From NCBI GenBank assembly GCA_030704615.1, contig CM060734.1, positions 742,001 through 806,000 of the forward strand: DNA of 64,000 nt. Direction: 5' to 3'. The translations under genes and the position numbers were made by a program. This DNA comes from Takakia lepidozioides (Eukaryota > Streptophyta > Takakiopsida > Takakiales > Takakiaceae). Below the pieces are notes generated by a model. That model had not been told where the DNA came from. It saw nothing but the letters and a program-made list of their open reading frames with translations, and searched no databases. This document shows, piece by piece, positions 11,061-21,477 of this stretch. Position 1 is the stretch's first letter; each line of letters begins with the position of its first letter.

Positions 11061-11639
11061 TGGACCCCTTCATTTCTTGAAATCCCTCTGCCACCTAGAC
11101 CACTCTAGAAGGAACAGGGACCACCCAAACTTGGGGGCCTTATTCTCTCCAACTCTCAAAGCTTATGAAACTGTTATGTAATATATTTCCTTCCTTCCTG
11201 ATGCAACTTTCCCAGCCCCAAACCCGTACCTGTCACCCCACATGTGGAGAGAGTAGCATGGTCAAACTCAATATCCCTTCTTTTTACAATTCTTCAATCT
11301 AATTCTTCAATCAGCTGTTAACTCTTTCCGTAGTTTTCACCCACTTCCTCCCTTCCTCTCCTTGCACACAGTGCACATGGGAAAAAGGGAAAGAATTGAA
11401 AAGTTTCAGAGCTGTGTCTGTGTAAAGACGATTAAATTTTTGCAAATCATCCAAAGGTCAATCTCCCATCTTCAAAATCCTGAAGTTCTGAACACCTGCC
11501 AAGGCAAAATGCAGAAGCTGCACCGATTGTAACAAGCAAAGAAAAAAACAACAAGCAAGGGAAAAAGGGCAGGTAAATGAAACTAGATTACCAGGAGGAG
11601 AAAGAAAGGGACAGCTGAAGAAAGTAGGGAAGATAGTGT
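11061..11639. other. no gene seen
   Basis: No supportable coding or RNA feature; short open frames here have no protein-like character. Confidence 0.5.
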
Positions 11640-12495
11640 CCGGAGGAAAGATAACAACTATCACCTCGCAGAGCTCATGAAGGTAGAACTACCGCTTGAG
11701 GTAGTGTCAGAATGTAGATGAGCTTTAATCTTGGTATTCCTGATCCTTGAGCACATCTGGAAACGACAGATTATCCTCTTGATGATTGATGGTGTCAGGC
11801 ACAAGCATCTCAGTATATAGCCAGCAACGACGCACACAAGGCTCGCAAAGTGCGGAAATGATTGTCAGTACAGTCCAACATGGGCGCCACACTGCTCTGA
11901 ACCGGGGAGGCGGGTGCTTCAAGAGGAAAAAACTAACAGAGTGCCGTCGACTGGCCCCTTGATGGGGCTGTGCATAAGGAGTTCAACTTTGAAGCTACCA
12001 TCCAGGGATCTGTCATATCATGGAAAGCGAAGTCTCTGTAGCTTCCATGCACACAAATCCCTACCACATTTGTCTCTGCGACAATGGAAGCACAGAGCGA
12101 GGGTCAGACTGCGATGCGTAGCAAGAGTTCCCATTTCTTCCTTGCAGAAGTGCACCTGTTTGAACAGCTAACAGTTCTCGTCTGATAATAAGATAATCAT
12201 CTGTCCAACCAAAGGGCTTAGATTAACCGTGCAATGATAAACCCAGGACCTTGTCTATCATGCAAGAGAGGAGGGTGGCACACAAAGCAGACTTGATTTC
12301 TAGAAATGCAAAACCGGCCTCCATGTGCAGCCTAAATGTTGAGGTAGACACCTTCATCCTCCTCATCTTCACCATGTCGCAAGGCTGCAAATGCTCCCTA
12401 AGCAACTGAAGGTACAGGTCATGGCTCATACCGGCGGGTGCAAAAACCTGCAGTAATGGCACCTGTGTAATTGTCACAACACTGTGGTTCATCTC
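11640..12495 (-). pseudogene. possible RRM/U2AF-like fragment
   Basis: On the minus strand, 12492-12223 reads as an open frame with MEAGFAFLEIKSA. This resembles the RNP1-like FAFVE-R-S core of U2AF large-subunit RRMs. At about 11760-11725 the frame contains VLKDQEYQD, reminiscent of the LLDDEEYEE segment before the third U2AF RRM, followed after stops by ELCEVIVVIFPP. The pieces are in the right order but separated by non-matching DNA and stops. The similarity is short and from memory, so this may be chance. If real, it is a decayed splicing-factor gene copy. Confidence 0.25.
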
Positions 12496-12783
12496 AGCAT
12501 TTGGTGACAGAGTTTGAGGAAATCCTGAATAGATAGATGGCAGGACAAATATAAATTACACTCAGGATATGATTTACCTTACTAACATAACCGTTTTCCT
12601 GACAAATAAGAGCACAAGGGATATATTAAAGTACCTACAATAACGAACTCATATGCATGAAATGAAAGCTTCTGGCACAGTTTTGGCAGATCTATCTGCA
12701 AATTTTTCCAGTGGATGTTGGGCATTTCACTGCTGCTGTTCAAATTGTACTGGGATTGCCATCACTGCCATAGGCAGCACTCA
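12496..12783. other. no gene seen
   Basis: Between the RRM-like trace and the PPR relic. It may hold the unreadable remains of the E+/DYW end of the PPR pseudogene on the minus strand. Confidence 0.4.
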
Positions 12784-14400
12784 AGGAGCTACGTCCTGCC
12801 TCCTTTTTGACACACCTGTCCTGCATCAATTTTCGCACCTTTGCTTAGTCATCCCATCTACCAGCAGCAGCAGCATAGATATTGGACAGCAGAACATAAT
12901 TTCCAGCATCATGTGGATCCACCTTAAGAAGGCAATTCGCTGCACGTTCTGCTACCTCCACACAATTCTGCAAGGTTCCCCACACTGAAGCACCTGGCTT
13001 GCTTGGCATTTTTCTAATGAAGTCCTCTCCCTCATCCAATTGGCCTACGCGGCTCAGAAGGTCCAGCATGCAACCAAAATGCTCCACTCTAGGAGTGAGG
13101 CCATGATCTTGACTCATGAATCGAAGTGGTGACAACCCTCATCCACCAGGCCCAATGTTTACAGGCAGACAGAAGACATACATAGGTGATACAGTTTGGC
13201 TTCAAGCCTTCCAGTCGCATTTGTTCAAATAGTTGGAGCACTCCTTACCACACCCATTCTGACCATATCCCGCAGTCATAGCATTCCATGAGACTACATC
13301 TCAATGGGACATACTGTCAAACACTTAAGTGCATCCTTCATACTCCCACATTTGGCATACATGTCAACCAGGGTATTCTCCAAATTAATATACGATGGAA
13401 TTCCAGCTCTGCTGATGTCATCATGAACTTCTTTGCCTTTTACCAGGGCTCCTTCGATGGAACATGCATTGACAATGCAAATAAATGTCACCTTGTTGGG
13501 CATTACCCCTTCCCGTATCATTTGCTCATACATCCCCAAAGCAAGCCTACCACATCTCTGCTGAGCATATCCTGCAATCATTGTGCTCCAGGAGACCACA
13601 TTTCGCTTAGCCATATTGTCAAACACTTCCCGTGCATCGTTTACACTCCCTCGTTTGGCATACATATCGACAAGGGCATTCTCCAAATTTATGAATGATG
13701 CAATTCCAGTTTTAATGATGTCAGCATGGACTTCTTTCTTCCAGGGCTCCTAGGCTGGCACACAACATTAACACAGTGAATGTGGCCTTGTCAGGCGCTA
13801 CCCCTTCCTGTGCCATTTGCTTATACATCATCTTGAAAGCCTCCCTACTACACCCATGCCGAGCATATCCTGCAATCATTGTGTTCTATGAGACCACATC
13901 ACATTGTACCATGTTGTCAAACACTTTGTGGCCATCCTTGATGCTCCCACATTGATATACATGTTAACAGAGTATTCTCCAAATTGATATAAGAGGGAAC
14001 TCCAGCTCTGATGATGTCAGCATGGACTTCCTTGCCGATTTCCAGAGCTTTTAGGTTGACACAAGCCTTGAGAATGCAAATAACTGTGATGGTGTTTGGC
14101 GTCAAGCCTTCCTGTACCATTTGGCAGTAGATCTCAAAAGCTTGCTTACCATACCATGTTGAGTATATCCTGCCATCATTGTAGTCCATGTGAACACATC
14201 TCAGCAGGTGATTTTGTCAAACAATTGGCGTGCATCCACAAGGCTCCCGCACTTGGCATACATGTTCAGTAGGATGTTGAGTAGAGAGATGTTTGGCTTG
14301 AATCCAGTTTGGAGAATGTGGACGTGCACGTGCTTTCCCATTTGAAGGTCTTCATTATTTATGCACTCTTTCTGAACTTGGGCACAGGGCTGCCTGCTGC
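12784..14400 (-). pseudogene. PPR protein (PLS class with E domain), multiply frameshifted
   Basis: Reading the minus strand from about 14390 down gives a continuous series of PPR motifs in changing frames. First comes GKHVHVHILQTGFKPN...LLNMYAKCGSLVDARQLF, then repeated VVSWSTMIAGYA, MYAKCGSMKDA and KGKEVHDDISRAG blocks (for example 13686-13294). The E domain follows (13135-12845: VEHFGCMLDLLSRVGQ, YVLLSNIYAAA). After a stop, VRKLMQDRCVKKEAGRSS of the E+ region is seen at 12842-12784. PLS-class PPR proteins bind organelle RNA and, with a DYW domain, edit C to U. Here at least five frame changes and several stops destroy the gene, and no DYW domain is recognisable. Confidence 0.9.
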
Positions 14401-14719
14401 ATCAAGGAATAAGGGTTGAATATACCAGGATCCCTCAAACTGCTTCATGAACCCTGGTTCAGCAAGCCAATACTTAACCTGCAAAGCGCAGATCTGCCTG
14501 GTCAGCCATAACTTCCTTATCACGACAGCATGGATGTTGTGATACTTGACTAGCCCTCCACCCACCTCCAGAGTACATCCTCACGCCAGAGCTGAAAGGC
14601 GGCCATCAAGCCCTAGTCTGTGAACCAGCTGGTAAGTATGCAATAATTTGTCCATGTACAATGTCATGGGTGATACTGCATTGGTACAGGCATGGATCTA
14701 GGAGAGAGTGTGGTCTCAT

Positions 14720-15601
14720 CATGTGTGCATGCTCGACACCGTCAAAAATTCCAACTAATAGAAAGGGCCCTGTGATTCAAATAGAAAGGGAGGCGCGACG
14801 TCTGTGCCGTACATGGTATTTCCCCAGACAAGCTGTAGGAAAGGGTGTTCCGAAAACACCAGGAACAATTTGGAAAACTTGAAGATCACAGGGAGCCATG
14901 TACATGCACTTGATTGATCCGTCACCTAGCTTTGGATTGAAAACCCTGCATTACTTCTTAAAATCAGGCCCAACAGCACTAATCTATCTAGCAGGTAAAC
15001 AACTGGGCAATGCCTACCCCATCAATGCACTTCCCAGTGAAGACCGGTCCATGAATGTGGGAATGGAAAAGAGAAGCAGTAGTTTGTGCATGGAAAATAC
15101 CTCATTTGGATCCAATGCCCTCATTCGATTGAGAGGCAAGTGGTAGATTGCACCAGTACAGAACACAGTAGTTGATTTTTTGCATTTTGCGGCATGGTTA
15201 TAATGGTGACTTGTTTTGTAGCAAGTAACCGTCCAGCCCTCAGTTTTGGAATCATATATCTCTGTACTATGTATGGGTTCATCACATTCTATACCCCCTG
15301 CCACAAGTATTGTATAGCCTCTTATGACCAGATCCATGTACATGAAAACCACAGGATTTTCTCTTCTATGATGTAGAAGATGCAGTTTCTTCTTGATCAG
15401 ACACAAAAATCCCACAAAAGGTGATTTCAGAGTGCAGTTGTTGTAAAGCAGAAGCACACAGGCTGCCGGGCAGAGCCTCCAGCCAGCTCTGGGTTGTTCT
15501 ATGTAGAAATGAAGAATGGAAGTAAGGGACATGGAGTAGTACCACTCATCCGGCCCATGGTTGTATGCGTGGGCCTCGCCAGACCCACGATTGTCGTACA
15601 A
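14720..15601 (-). pseudogene. F-box/kelch-type protein, decayed
   Basis: The minus-strand frame 15601-15014 (195 codons) contains a kelch-like blade, ILVAGGIECDEPIHSTEIYD followed by WTV. It then has TVFCTGAIYHLPLNRMRALDP, as in the C-terminal beta-propeller of plant F-box/kelch proteins (substrate receptors of SCF ubiquitin ligases). Upstream, the trace VYDNRGSGEAHAYN..PDEWYY fits an earlier blade. Below 15014 the trace continues in other frames (about 15013-14720). No F-box motif is visible at the N-terminal side, and breaks occur on both ends, so I call it a pseudogene. The kelch assignment is fairly firm; the F-box part is inference. Confidence 0.6.
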
Positions 15602-15938
15602 GAATAACCAGGATTTTGGAGGGGGAACTTCGGTTCTGGGGCATTGTTGACTTGGGAACCAGTCAAAGTATATATCTATGTCCCATTCCTTCCTGGCCTC
15701 AGTGGCTGCTGCTTGGCTGGAGCTATATCGTGAAACTCCTACCTCGCCTCGGTGCTGGAAAGAGGAGTAGGGCTTAAGTAATCAATTGATTGTCCGAGAA
15801 AAGATCTGACATCTTAATTCAGGAAAACTGCTGTTAACTGTCTCTACAATCCTGCTAATAATTTTTGCAATCTAAAACTCACAGGGGAGAATAACTACAC
15901 TAACTCTTAAACCTAGTGAGGATTTCTCGAAAAACAGT
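15602..15938. other. no separate gene seen
   Basis: This region is upstream of the kelch relic and downstream of TIM14, both on minus. On the minus strand 15700-15602 may be the decayed N-terminal part of the F-box gene. It also holds the TIM14 3' UTR. Confidence 0.4.
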
Positions 15939-16277
15939 TTAAAAGGCAGACCCGCTCCCCCGGGATTGCCCAAGCAAGTGATCCTTAGCCTCATTGATCT
16001 TGGAGGCAATGTAATCACTGCCTCCCGCATCTGGGTGATTGGTCTGCATCACCCGCCGGTGCGCCTCCTTCACCTTCTCCTGCGCGACACTCTCCCTCAC
16101 GCCAAGAATCAGTGCAGCTTCTCTTCGCGTCATCACAGACTGAAATCCCCCCTCATAGTACTTGCGCATGCGCGGCCCCGCAGGCCTCGCCTTGAAGGCC
16201 TGCCACGCCTCAATCCCATACTTCCCGGCCAGGGCTGACACTGCCACTGCCACACCTGCTATCAGTGGCGTCGCCAT
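15939..16277 (-). CDS. TIM14: mitochondrial import motor co-chaperone TIM14/PAM18
   Basis: The protein has 112 aa, the usual plant TIM14 length. It has one N-terminal membrane segment (about residues 5-20), the matrix-side GIEAWQAFKAR and MRKYYEGGF stretches, and a degenerate J domain ending in HPD (81-83) then AGGSDYIASKINEAKD. PAM18 sits in the inner membrane with TIM23 and PAM16 and stimulates the ATPase of matrix Hsp70 through HPD. The start at 16277 (MATPLIAG) matches the family; an in-frame ATG 13 codons upstream (16316) exists but would add a non-family extension. There are no introns, which is unusual compared with the intron-containing plant genes I know and suggests a retrocopy or an intron-poor paralogue. 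The frame is intact with no odd residues. Confidence 0.93.
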   Translation of the reverse strand: MATPLIAGVAVAVSALAGKYGIEAWQAFKARPAGPRMRKYYEGGFQSVMTRREAALILGVRESVAQEKVKEAHRRVMQTNHPDAGGSDYIASKINEAKDHLLGQSRGSGSAF

Positions 16278-16343
16278 GAAACCTCTACTGCATCCCCTGC
16301 CAACTCTCACACGCAACTCCTCTCTCTCCTTCTCTGTCGCCTC

Positions 16344-16371
16344 GTGTGTGTGTGTCTCTCTCTCTCCCCCC
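16344..16371. repeat. TG/TC microsatellite upstream of TIM14
   Basis: (TG)n followed by (TC)n and a C run, within about 100 bp of the TIM14 ATG on its upstream side; on the coding strand a GA/CA tract as in plant leaders. Confidence 0.75.
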
Positions 16372-16749
16372 CTAAAGTTCGTTCTTTTCTCTCCCTAAAG
16401 TTCATTCTTTTTATGTTTCTGATGAAGTTATCACCAACCTTTCGAAGTTTGAACTTTGAACTTTGCTTTGAGAATCTCCAAAATGTTTATTGGCTCCTCC
16501 CTATAAGGGAGAGACCACCCATTGGTGCCAAAAATGAGTAAGATCCTGATATACCTCCACTAGATAATACCTTCATGAAGCACATAATCCTCCCCCACTT
16601 AAATGCTAACTTGAATGTACCTTGATTGGGTAAGACCAAAAGTGAATCTATCTATAAATGAAGACCTCTCATTTTACAATAATTGGGACGTTATGGCGCA
16701 CGTGCGAGCTGACCGGTGGGCGCCGTGCACGGACGCCCGGCTCACCCCG

Positions 16750-16930
16750 CCATCCGCGCCTGCTGTTGCCGCGGCCAGTCCGCCCGCCAGTCCGCTTCCC
16801 CTCAGTCCGCCAGACCGCCAGTCTGCCGGCCAGTCCGCTGTGCCAGTCCCCGCCGGTCCACCCAACAGTCTGCCCGCCAATCCGCCGTCCATGAGTCCGC
16901 TTTCCTCCAGTCCACTGATGATGCCGTATC
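16750..16930. repeat. AGTCCGCC minisatellite, first array
   Basis: A short irregular array in which CCAGTCCGCC / CAGTCCGCT variants recur every 8-16 bases, GC-rich. The same core word recurs in the intron array at 18640-19370. It may lie in a 5' intron or promoter of the MULE-derived gene. Confidence 0.75.
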
Positions 16931-17092
16931 TAGACCGTCCGTTCGTAAATCCCATCTGAGCCCTCCATTTTTAGGGCATGAATTCAAACCTTATCCCTGC
17001 CGCCTGCCACTTGCAGCAGCCACGAACGTGCGCACCGATGCTCCTTGCACGTTGTCCATCGTATCCAGTGTACTGCGGCGCATTTCTTGCAG

Positions 17093-17554
17093 GTTCTGAA
17101 GTATGTCCTCTGTACTGTACAGGGCATGGACGTGGAAGCAGAAGACAACGATATACTGAAAACGGGAAGCTGGATTATACGACCTCTTTGACAATGTTTG
17201 CAAACACCCAAACCAGGACCCTTCAATACGAAGGACCTCCATTGGAAGAGAGACACGCAATATGGTTATATAGGTGCGCGGGTGAATGTTTAGAAGGCCT
17301 GCATACCGTGGGATAGAGTTGATGACTTTCTCCTTGGAGAGGAGGGTTTGGTGGACTACCCCACTCAGGTTTGGGTGAATGTCCATACTAAAGTGCAACC
17401 CGGCATACTAAAAGAGCCGAGAGCCAACAGTATTCTGAACAGTATCATGTTTGCTCCATCCTCATCGTCATTTTGTAGTCTGATTGCATGTCTGTTGCCA
17501 TTTCTTGTACCCACGTACTGTGATTTCATGCTTCCAGAAATCGATGGATATTGA
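17093..17554 (+). pseudogene. possible 5' coding segment of the MULE-derived gene, with stops
   Basis: One frame from an acceptor-like site (TTCTTGCAG/GTT, 17092) carries protein-like text. It is interrupted by TGA near 17189 and TAG at 17291-17293. It then resumes as KACIPWDRVDDFLLGEEG and on to 17554 (TGA). The IPWDRVDDFLLGEE part resembles the N-terminal regions of plant FAR1/MULE-like nuclear proteins, but I cannot prove that it joins the main exon at 17566. It could be alternative or decayed 5' exons. Confidence 0.35.
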
Positions 17555-17565
17555 TTGTGATTTTT

Positions 17566-20141
17566 ATGTCAAGGTATCAATGCTGCTACGGTCCAGATGA
17601 TAAGCGCACCAACAATGTGATAGTGGAGGATCCCAAACTGAAACGTGGAGGACCTCTTGTGGGTGCTGGAACATCTCACCCTCATAAAGGCCCAAGGAGA
17701 AAGAAGTCGGAATATGGAGAGTCTTACAAGCGTGGTTGCCAATGCTGTTTCAAGGTCCAGCAATGCTATCTCGCCCCCGACATTTGTGTCCTCACGTACT
17801 ACAACAACATGGAGCATACAGACGCGAAAGGGAAAGTCTGTCATGGGAAGTCCGCTGAGTTCAGGAACACTCGCCACGCCTATGCACCACATATTATCGA
17901 GGAATTGAAAGCATGGGTCATGGAGTGTCTGTGCCGAGGCCTGTCAGTCGCCCAAATCATGATGGAACATAAGGAGCACGTCATGAACAACACCGGGTTG
18001 GGGGATGCATGGACACGGGACGATTTTTTGTTGGAGCAGGATGTGCGCAACCTGGCCGAGAAACGAGCGTGGCAAACGTTCAAAAAACATGCCAACGATG
18101 CGGAGAGTGTCCGCATGTGGAAAGACCAGAACCTGAAATCGGTCTTCTTCTATCAAGAAGAGAAATTGGCACCAACATTCAAGCACTACGATGGCGACTT
18201 AACATTCACAATCGGCATACAAACTGAGTGGCAAAAGAAGCGAATGCTTCAATTAGGCCATGCCCGTATCGTTGCATGCGATGCAACCTTTGGGACAAAT
18301 CACCACAAGGTACTCTTCATCCCTTTCACAATTTATCCGCTTGCAGAACTAGTGGATGTGCGCACACTGGCAGCATCTGACATTCTGCATTTGAACAGTT
18401 CATATTGTACACGTTGATGGTCTTCAACGAGTGGCTTAACGATATACCAGTTGCGTACATCATATGCGCGCGTGAGTGGACAACAGATCCGGTGTCGTGG
18501 ATGGCAGCAAAGCGGGACTCACTCCTCGCAGAAATGCCGGACTGACGACCCAATGCCTTCATTGTGGACGATGCCGATGCCGAAATAAACGTCATTACGT
18601 AAGTTTCACGTACCCTCCTGTACACTTGCATGCAAATCCGTTGTGTGCATCCATTGTCAGTCTCTTTGGCAAGTCCCCTACCATACAACGCAGTCCTGGC
18701 TGCAAGTCCGGCCCGTTCCTTTCTGCAAGTCTGCTAGCAAACCAGTCCGCTGATAATGTCCTCTGGCGAGGTCTGCTGGAAAACTCACTTGCGCAAGTAT
18801 GCTGCAAGGTCAGTCTGCTCGGATGTGCTGCCAGCAAAGTCTGGGTAAGTCTGATGTCGGCCTCCTAAGGGCAAGTCCACTGGAAGACTCACTTGCGCGA
18901 GTCTGGTGCGAGGTCAGTCTAGTCGGGTCTGTTGCCAGCAAAGTCTGGATAAGTCTACTGCCGGCCTCCTAAAGGCAAGTCCGCTAGCATGCCAGTCTAT
19001 CGGAGATGACTGTTCGCAAGCAGTCCACTGCAAGACTCACTTGCGTCAGTCTGCTGCGAGGTCAATCTGGTCCAGAAAGTCCGCTGGCAGGCGAGTCCGC
19101 CGGAGTGGACTGTTCCAAAGTCTGTTGGCAACCCAGTCCGCTCGGAATGCCCTTTGGCCAAGTCCGTTGCAAGACTCACTTACGCAAGTCCGCTGCGAGG
19201 TCAGCGTGGTCAAGTCTGCTGGCGGTCTCGTGAGGGCAACACTCATGGTAGGTCAGAGTGGGCAAGTTTGCTTGTTGAATCCATTGGGCAAGTCCACTAG
19301 AATAGACGGGCAGACCAGTCCACCAGAGAGTCTACTGGGTTAGTACCCAAGTCCACCGGCAAAGTCCTCTTTGAAGTCTCTCATGTGGGCATGTGTACTT
19401 TGCAGGGCTGTTTTCCGAGGAATGCTCATTTTCCTGTGCCTTTGGCATGTCCGGCGGGCTTGGGTGAAGCAATCATGCGCGAAAACCAAAGATCCTATCA
19501 CTGCCGCAAACTTGCTGAAGGATATGGGAGACCTCATGTACTGTAGAGGTGGACCAAGCAATCCCAAAGAAGGTCTTGCGTGGGTAGCAACAACGCTCCT
19601 CGGCATGAGAAAGAAATATCCGAATGGGCATGAATTTCTGGACTACATCGATAAGGAATGGCGTCCTAAAATAGCAATGTGGTGTACAGCAGCTCGCCAT
19701 GTTCCACATGCCAGTCAAGACACAAATGCTAGCATTGAGGCATATCATGGAAACTTGAAGGCAAGACTGAGGATGGGGAAAAGAAAAATGAGTGGGCGTA
19801 GAGTAGATTGGCTCATATGGGAACTCACAGGTCGTGTGCTAACACACTATAGGTATTCAATTCACCTAAAGACGCATAGATTCATAAGGAATGACAAACA
19901 GGAGAAGTACATGTCCAATTCTGTGCTTGCGGCACGCGACATCCCAGCTTGCAATGTCACTCAGATTCCATTCCATCTTGGGCAACCTGCCTATGTTCTA
20001 AGTACCAATCACCCAAACACAACTTACATTGTTTACAACCCCGGATGCGAATGTGCTTCTTGCACTTGCCCATGGGCAATGAAGGGCAATTTGTGCAAGC
20101 ATCAAGTCCGAGTCCTGAAGTTGCTTCATCCACACTTGTAG
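17566..20141 (+). CDS. MULE transposase-derived protein with SWIM zinc finger (FAR1/FHY3-like class), three exons
   Basis: Exons 17566-18309, 18399-18598 and 19406-20141 join in phases 0 and 2 with GT..AG borders and give 559 codons plus TAG. Domains: a Cys/His zinc finger resembling WRKY-GCM1 (about residues 50-110, KRGCQCCFKV to KGKVCHG); a MULE DDE transposase core with D239 (ACDATFGTN), D305 (FIVDDADAE), C326-x2-H329 (CLWH) and E426 (NASIEAYH); and a SWIM finger C534-x-C536 ... C545-x-H547. In plants such proteins are either autonomous Mutator-like transposases or domesticated regulators. No terminal inverted repeats were seen, which leans to a host gene or relic. The TAG at 20139-20141 is probably premature, as the same frame stays open for about 150 further codons. 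The ATG at 17566 is the first in frame but upstream exons may exist. Confidence 0.7.
18310..18398 (+). other. intron 1 of the MULE-derived gene
   Basis: 89 bp, AAG/GTACTC donor and AACAG/TTC acceptor, phase 0. Removing it joins TFGTNHHK directly to FILYTLMVFNEWLN, as expected in the MULE domain; read unspliced, the frame ends at 18417. Confidence 0.8.
18599..19405 (+). other. intron 2 of the MULE-derived gene, filled by a minisatellite
   Basis: 807 bp, donor AC/GTAAGT, acceptor TTTGCAG/G, phase 2. The join restores DAEINVIT-AVFRG...CLWHVRRAW, the expected spacing between the second Asp and the CxxH motif. Confidence 0.8.
18640..19370. repeat. AGTCCGCT minisatellite, second array (intronic)
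   Basis: Variants of CAAGTCCGCTGG / CAGTCCGCT recur throughout. A longer block with ACTCACTTGCG followed by AGTCTGCTGCGAGGTCAG occurs four times, starting near 18783, 18887, 19035 and 19174 (spacings 104, 148, 139). The higher-order period is therefore irregular. Several copies contain GTAAGT-like words that could act as cryptic donors. Confidence 0.85.
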
Positions 20142-20505
20142 GATGGACTTATAGTGCGAGCTTGTGGCACGGTGTTGGGAACCATTCATGGAGGATTGCA
20201 TAATGTGTTTAGGGTTCATGCAAGTGGCGGCGACGAAGAGGGTTTGGGAAATGCAACAGACAGCCCTTCCACAGATGACTTCCCCTATGATGCGGAGCCT
20301 GTCCTTGTACCATCCTCCATGGACGAAGAATTTGCAGACATACTTCACATTGTTGGTGACGACAAATACCTGGAGAAACATGTGTTGTCTTCTCTTCAAA
20401 TCTGTAGGGGGCAGCTTGTTCATATTCTTGCCAAGAGTGTTGCAGGAATGTTGCACCCTGCGGCAGCAAAAAGCTTCCGTCCTGTAAATGACAACAACAA
20501 TATGT
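20142..20505 (+). pseudogene. continuation of the MULE-derived frame after TAG
   Basis: In the same frame as the last exon, codons continue from 20142 (DGLIVRACGTVLGTIHGGL) without a stop to 20594. The first part resembles the segment that follows SWIM in related proteins. From about 20500 the sequence is antisense gypsy integrase, so the host-derived sequence ends there. Either the TAG at 20139 is a recent nonsense mutation or the protein really ends there. Confidence 0.55.
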
Positions 20506-20571
20506 CACTGAAAAAGTATGTTCTCGTACAGGAACCTTGCTGTGGACTTGGCTATGTTGTGCCTCAAAGCT

Positions 20572-21477
20572 TTAGCTTCCACCCCACTTCGTAGTATAAT
20601 CAGTGGCTGTAATTATGTACCTGTTCTGTGTATTCTTGGCTGGTGGGTTGATTGGTCCAACAAAGTCTAGTCCCCGTTTCTGAAATGGTTCCGTAGGCAT
20701 TGTAGGATGCAAGGCCATCCTTCCAGATCTCTGCAAAGGTCCTAGCCTCTGACATTCATCACAACTCTGACAATACTCGTGTACATCTTTGAACAAAGTA
20801 GGCCACCAGTAACCTGCGAGTAGTATCTTCCTACTGGTAGTCTCTTCTCCAAAATGACCTCCAGCCACTCCTTTATGAACTTCCTCCAAAACTTTATTTA
20901 CTTCATGGTGGTACAAGCATCGTTTTAGTACTCCATCAGGTCCTAGCTTATACATTCTGCTTCCTACCGTAGTATAAGGTAAAGCTTTGATAGCGATTCT
21001 CTTCCTCTGCTCCTTACCATAACTAGGTGGGCACTGACCATGAGCAAGGTAGTATCTGATTGGCCACTGCCAATCTAATCAGTCATCTGCACTTCCCAGC
21101 ACCTCCACTGCAAATAGACTCGCATCTGGTAATTGATCATCTATTCCTGTGGCTGGTTCTCCTGTTGATAACCGTGACAAGTGATCCGCCACAAGATGCA
21201 GTCTCCCAGGCTTGTAAACAACCTCGAACTCAAACTCGTGCAAGATTATCAACCATCTTGTTATTCTTCCGCTTATCAGAGGTTTATTTACCAGGTATAT
21301 CAGAGCCTGGTGATCCACATAGAACATAAACTTCTTGCCCAACAGGTAATGCCTGAATTTCTTCACTGCATAGATCATTGCCAATGCTTCTCTTTCCGTT
21401 GTGCTATAGTTCCTTTCAGCACTGTTCATCAATCTGCTAGCATAGTACACAGGTGAATCTATATTTCCTGTAACATT
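20572..21477 (-). pseudogene. gypsy RNase H and integrase zinc-binding domain
   Basis: This is the same frame as the upstream polyprotein, past its TAG. RNase H is read from YYASRLMNSAERNYSTTERE to YLVNKPLISGRI and ADHLSRL (21450-21079), ended by TGA. The integrase H-x6-H ... C-x2-C finger (HKGVAGGH, CQSCDEC) and the beginning of the catalytic core (LDFVGPINPP, ITATDYTTKW) follow at 20955-20572. One extra G near 20590 shifts the frame, after which antisense plus bases 20585-20500 still read as the next integrase residues. No catalytic DDE triad is complete because of the truncation. Confidence 0.88.

Noticed and set aside
11458-11664. Minus-strand frame rich in Phe/Leu/Pro
   Set aside because: Composition follows the purine-rich plus strand; only its first residues might belong to the doubtful RRM-like trace.
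16615-16959. Overlapping frames over the AGTCCGCC array
   Set aside because: Low-complexity translation of a GC-rich minisatellite in several frames on both strands.
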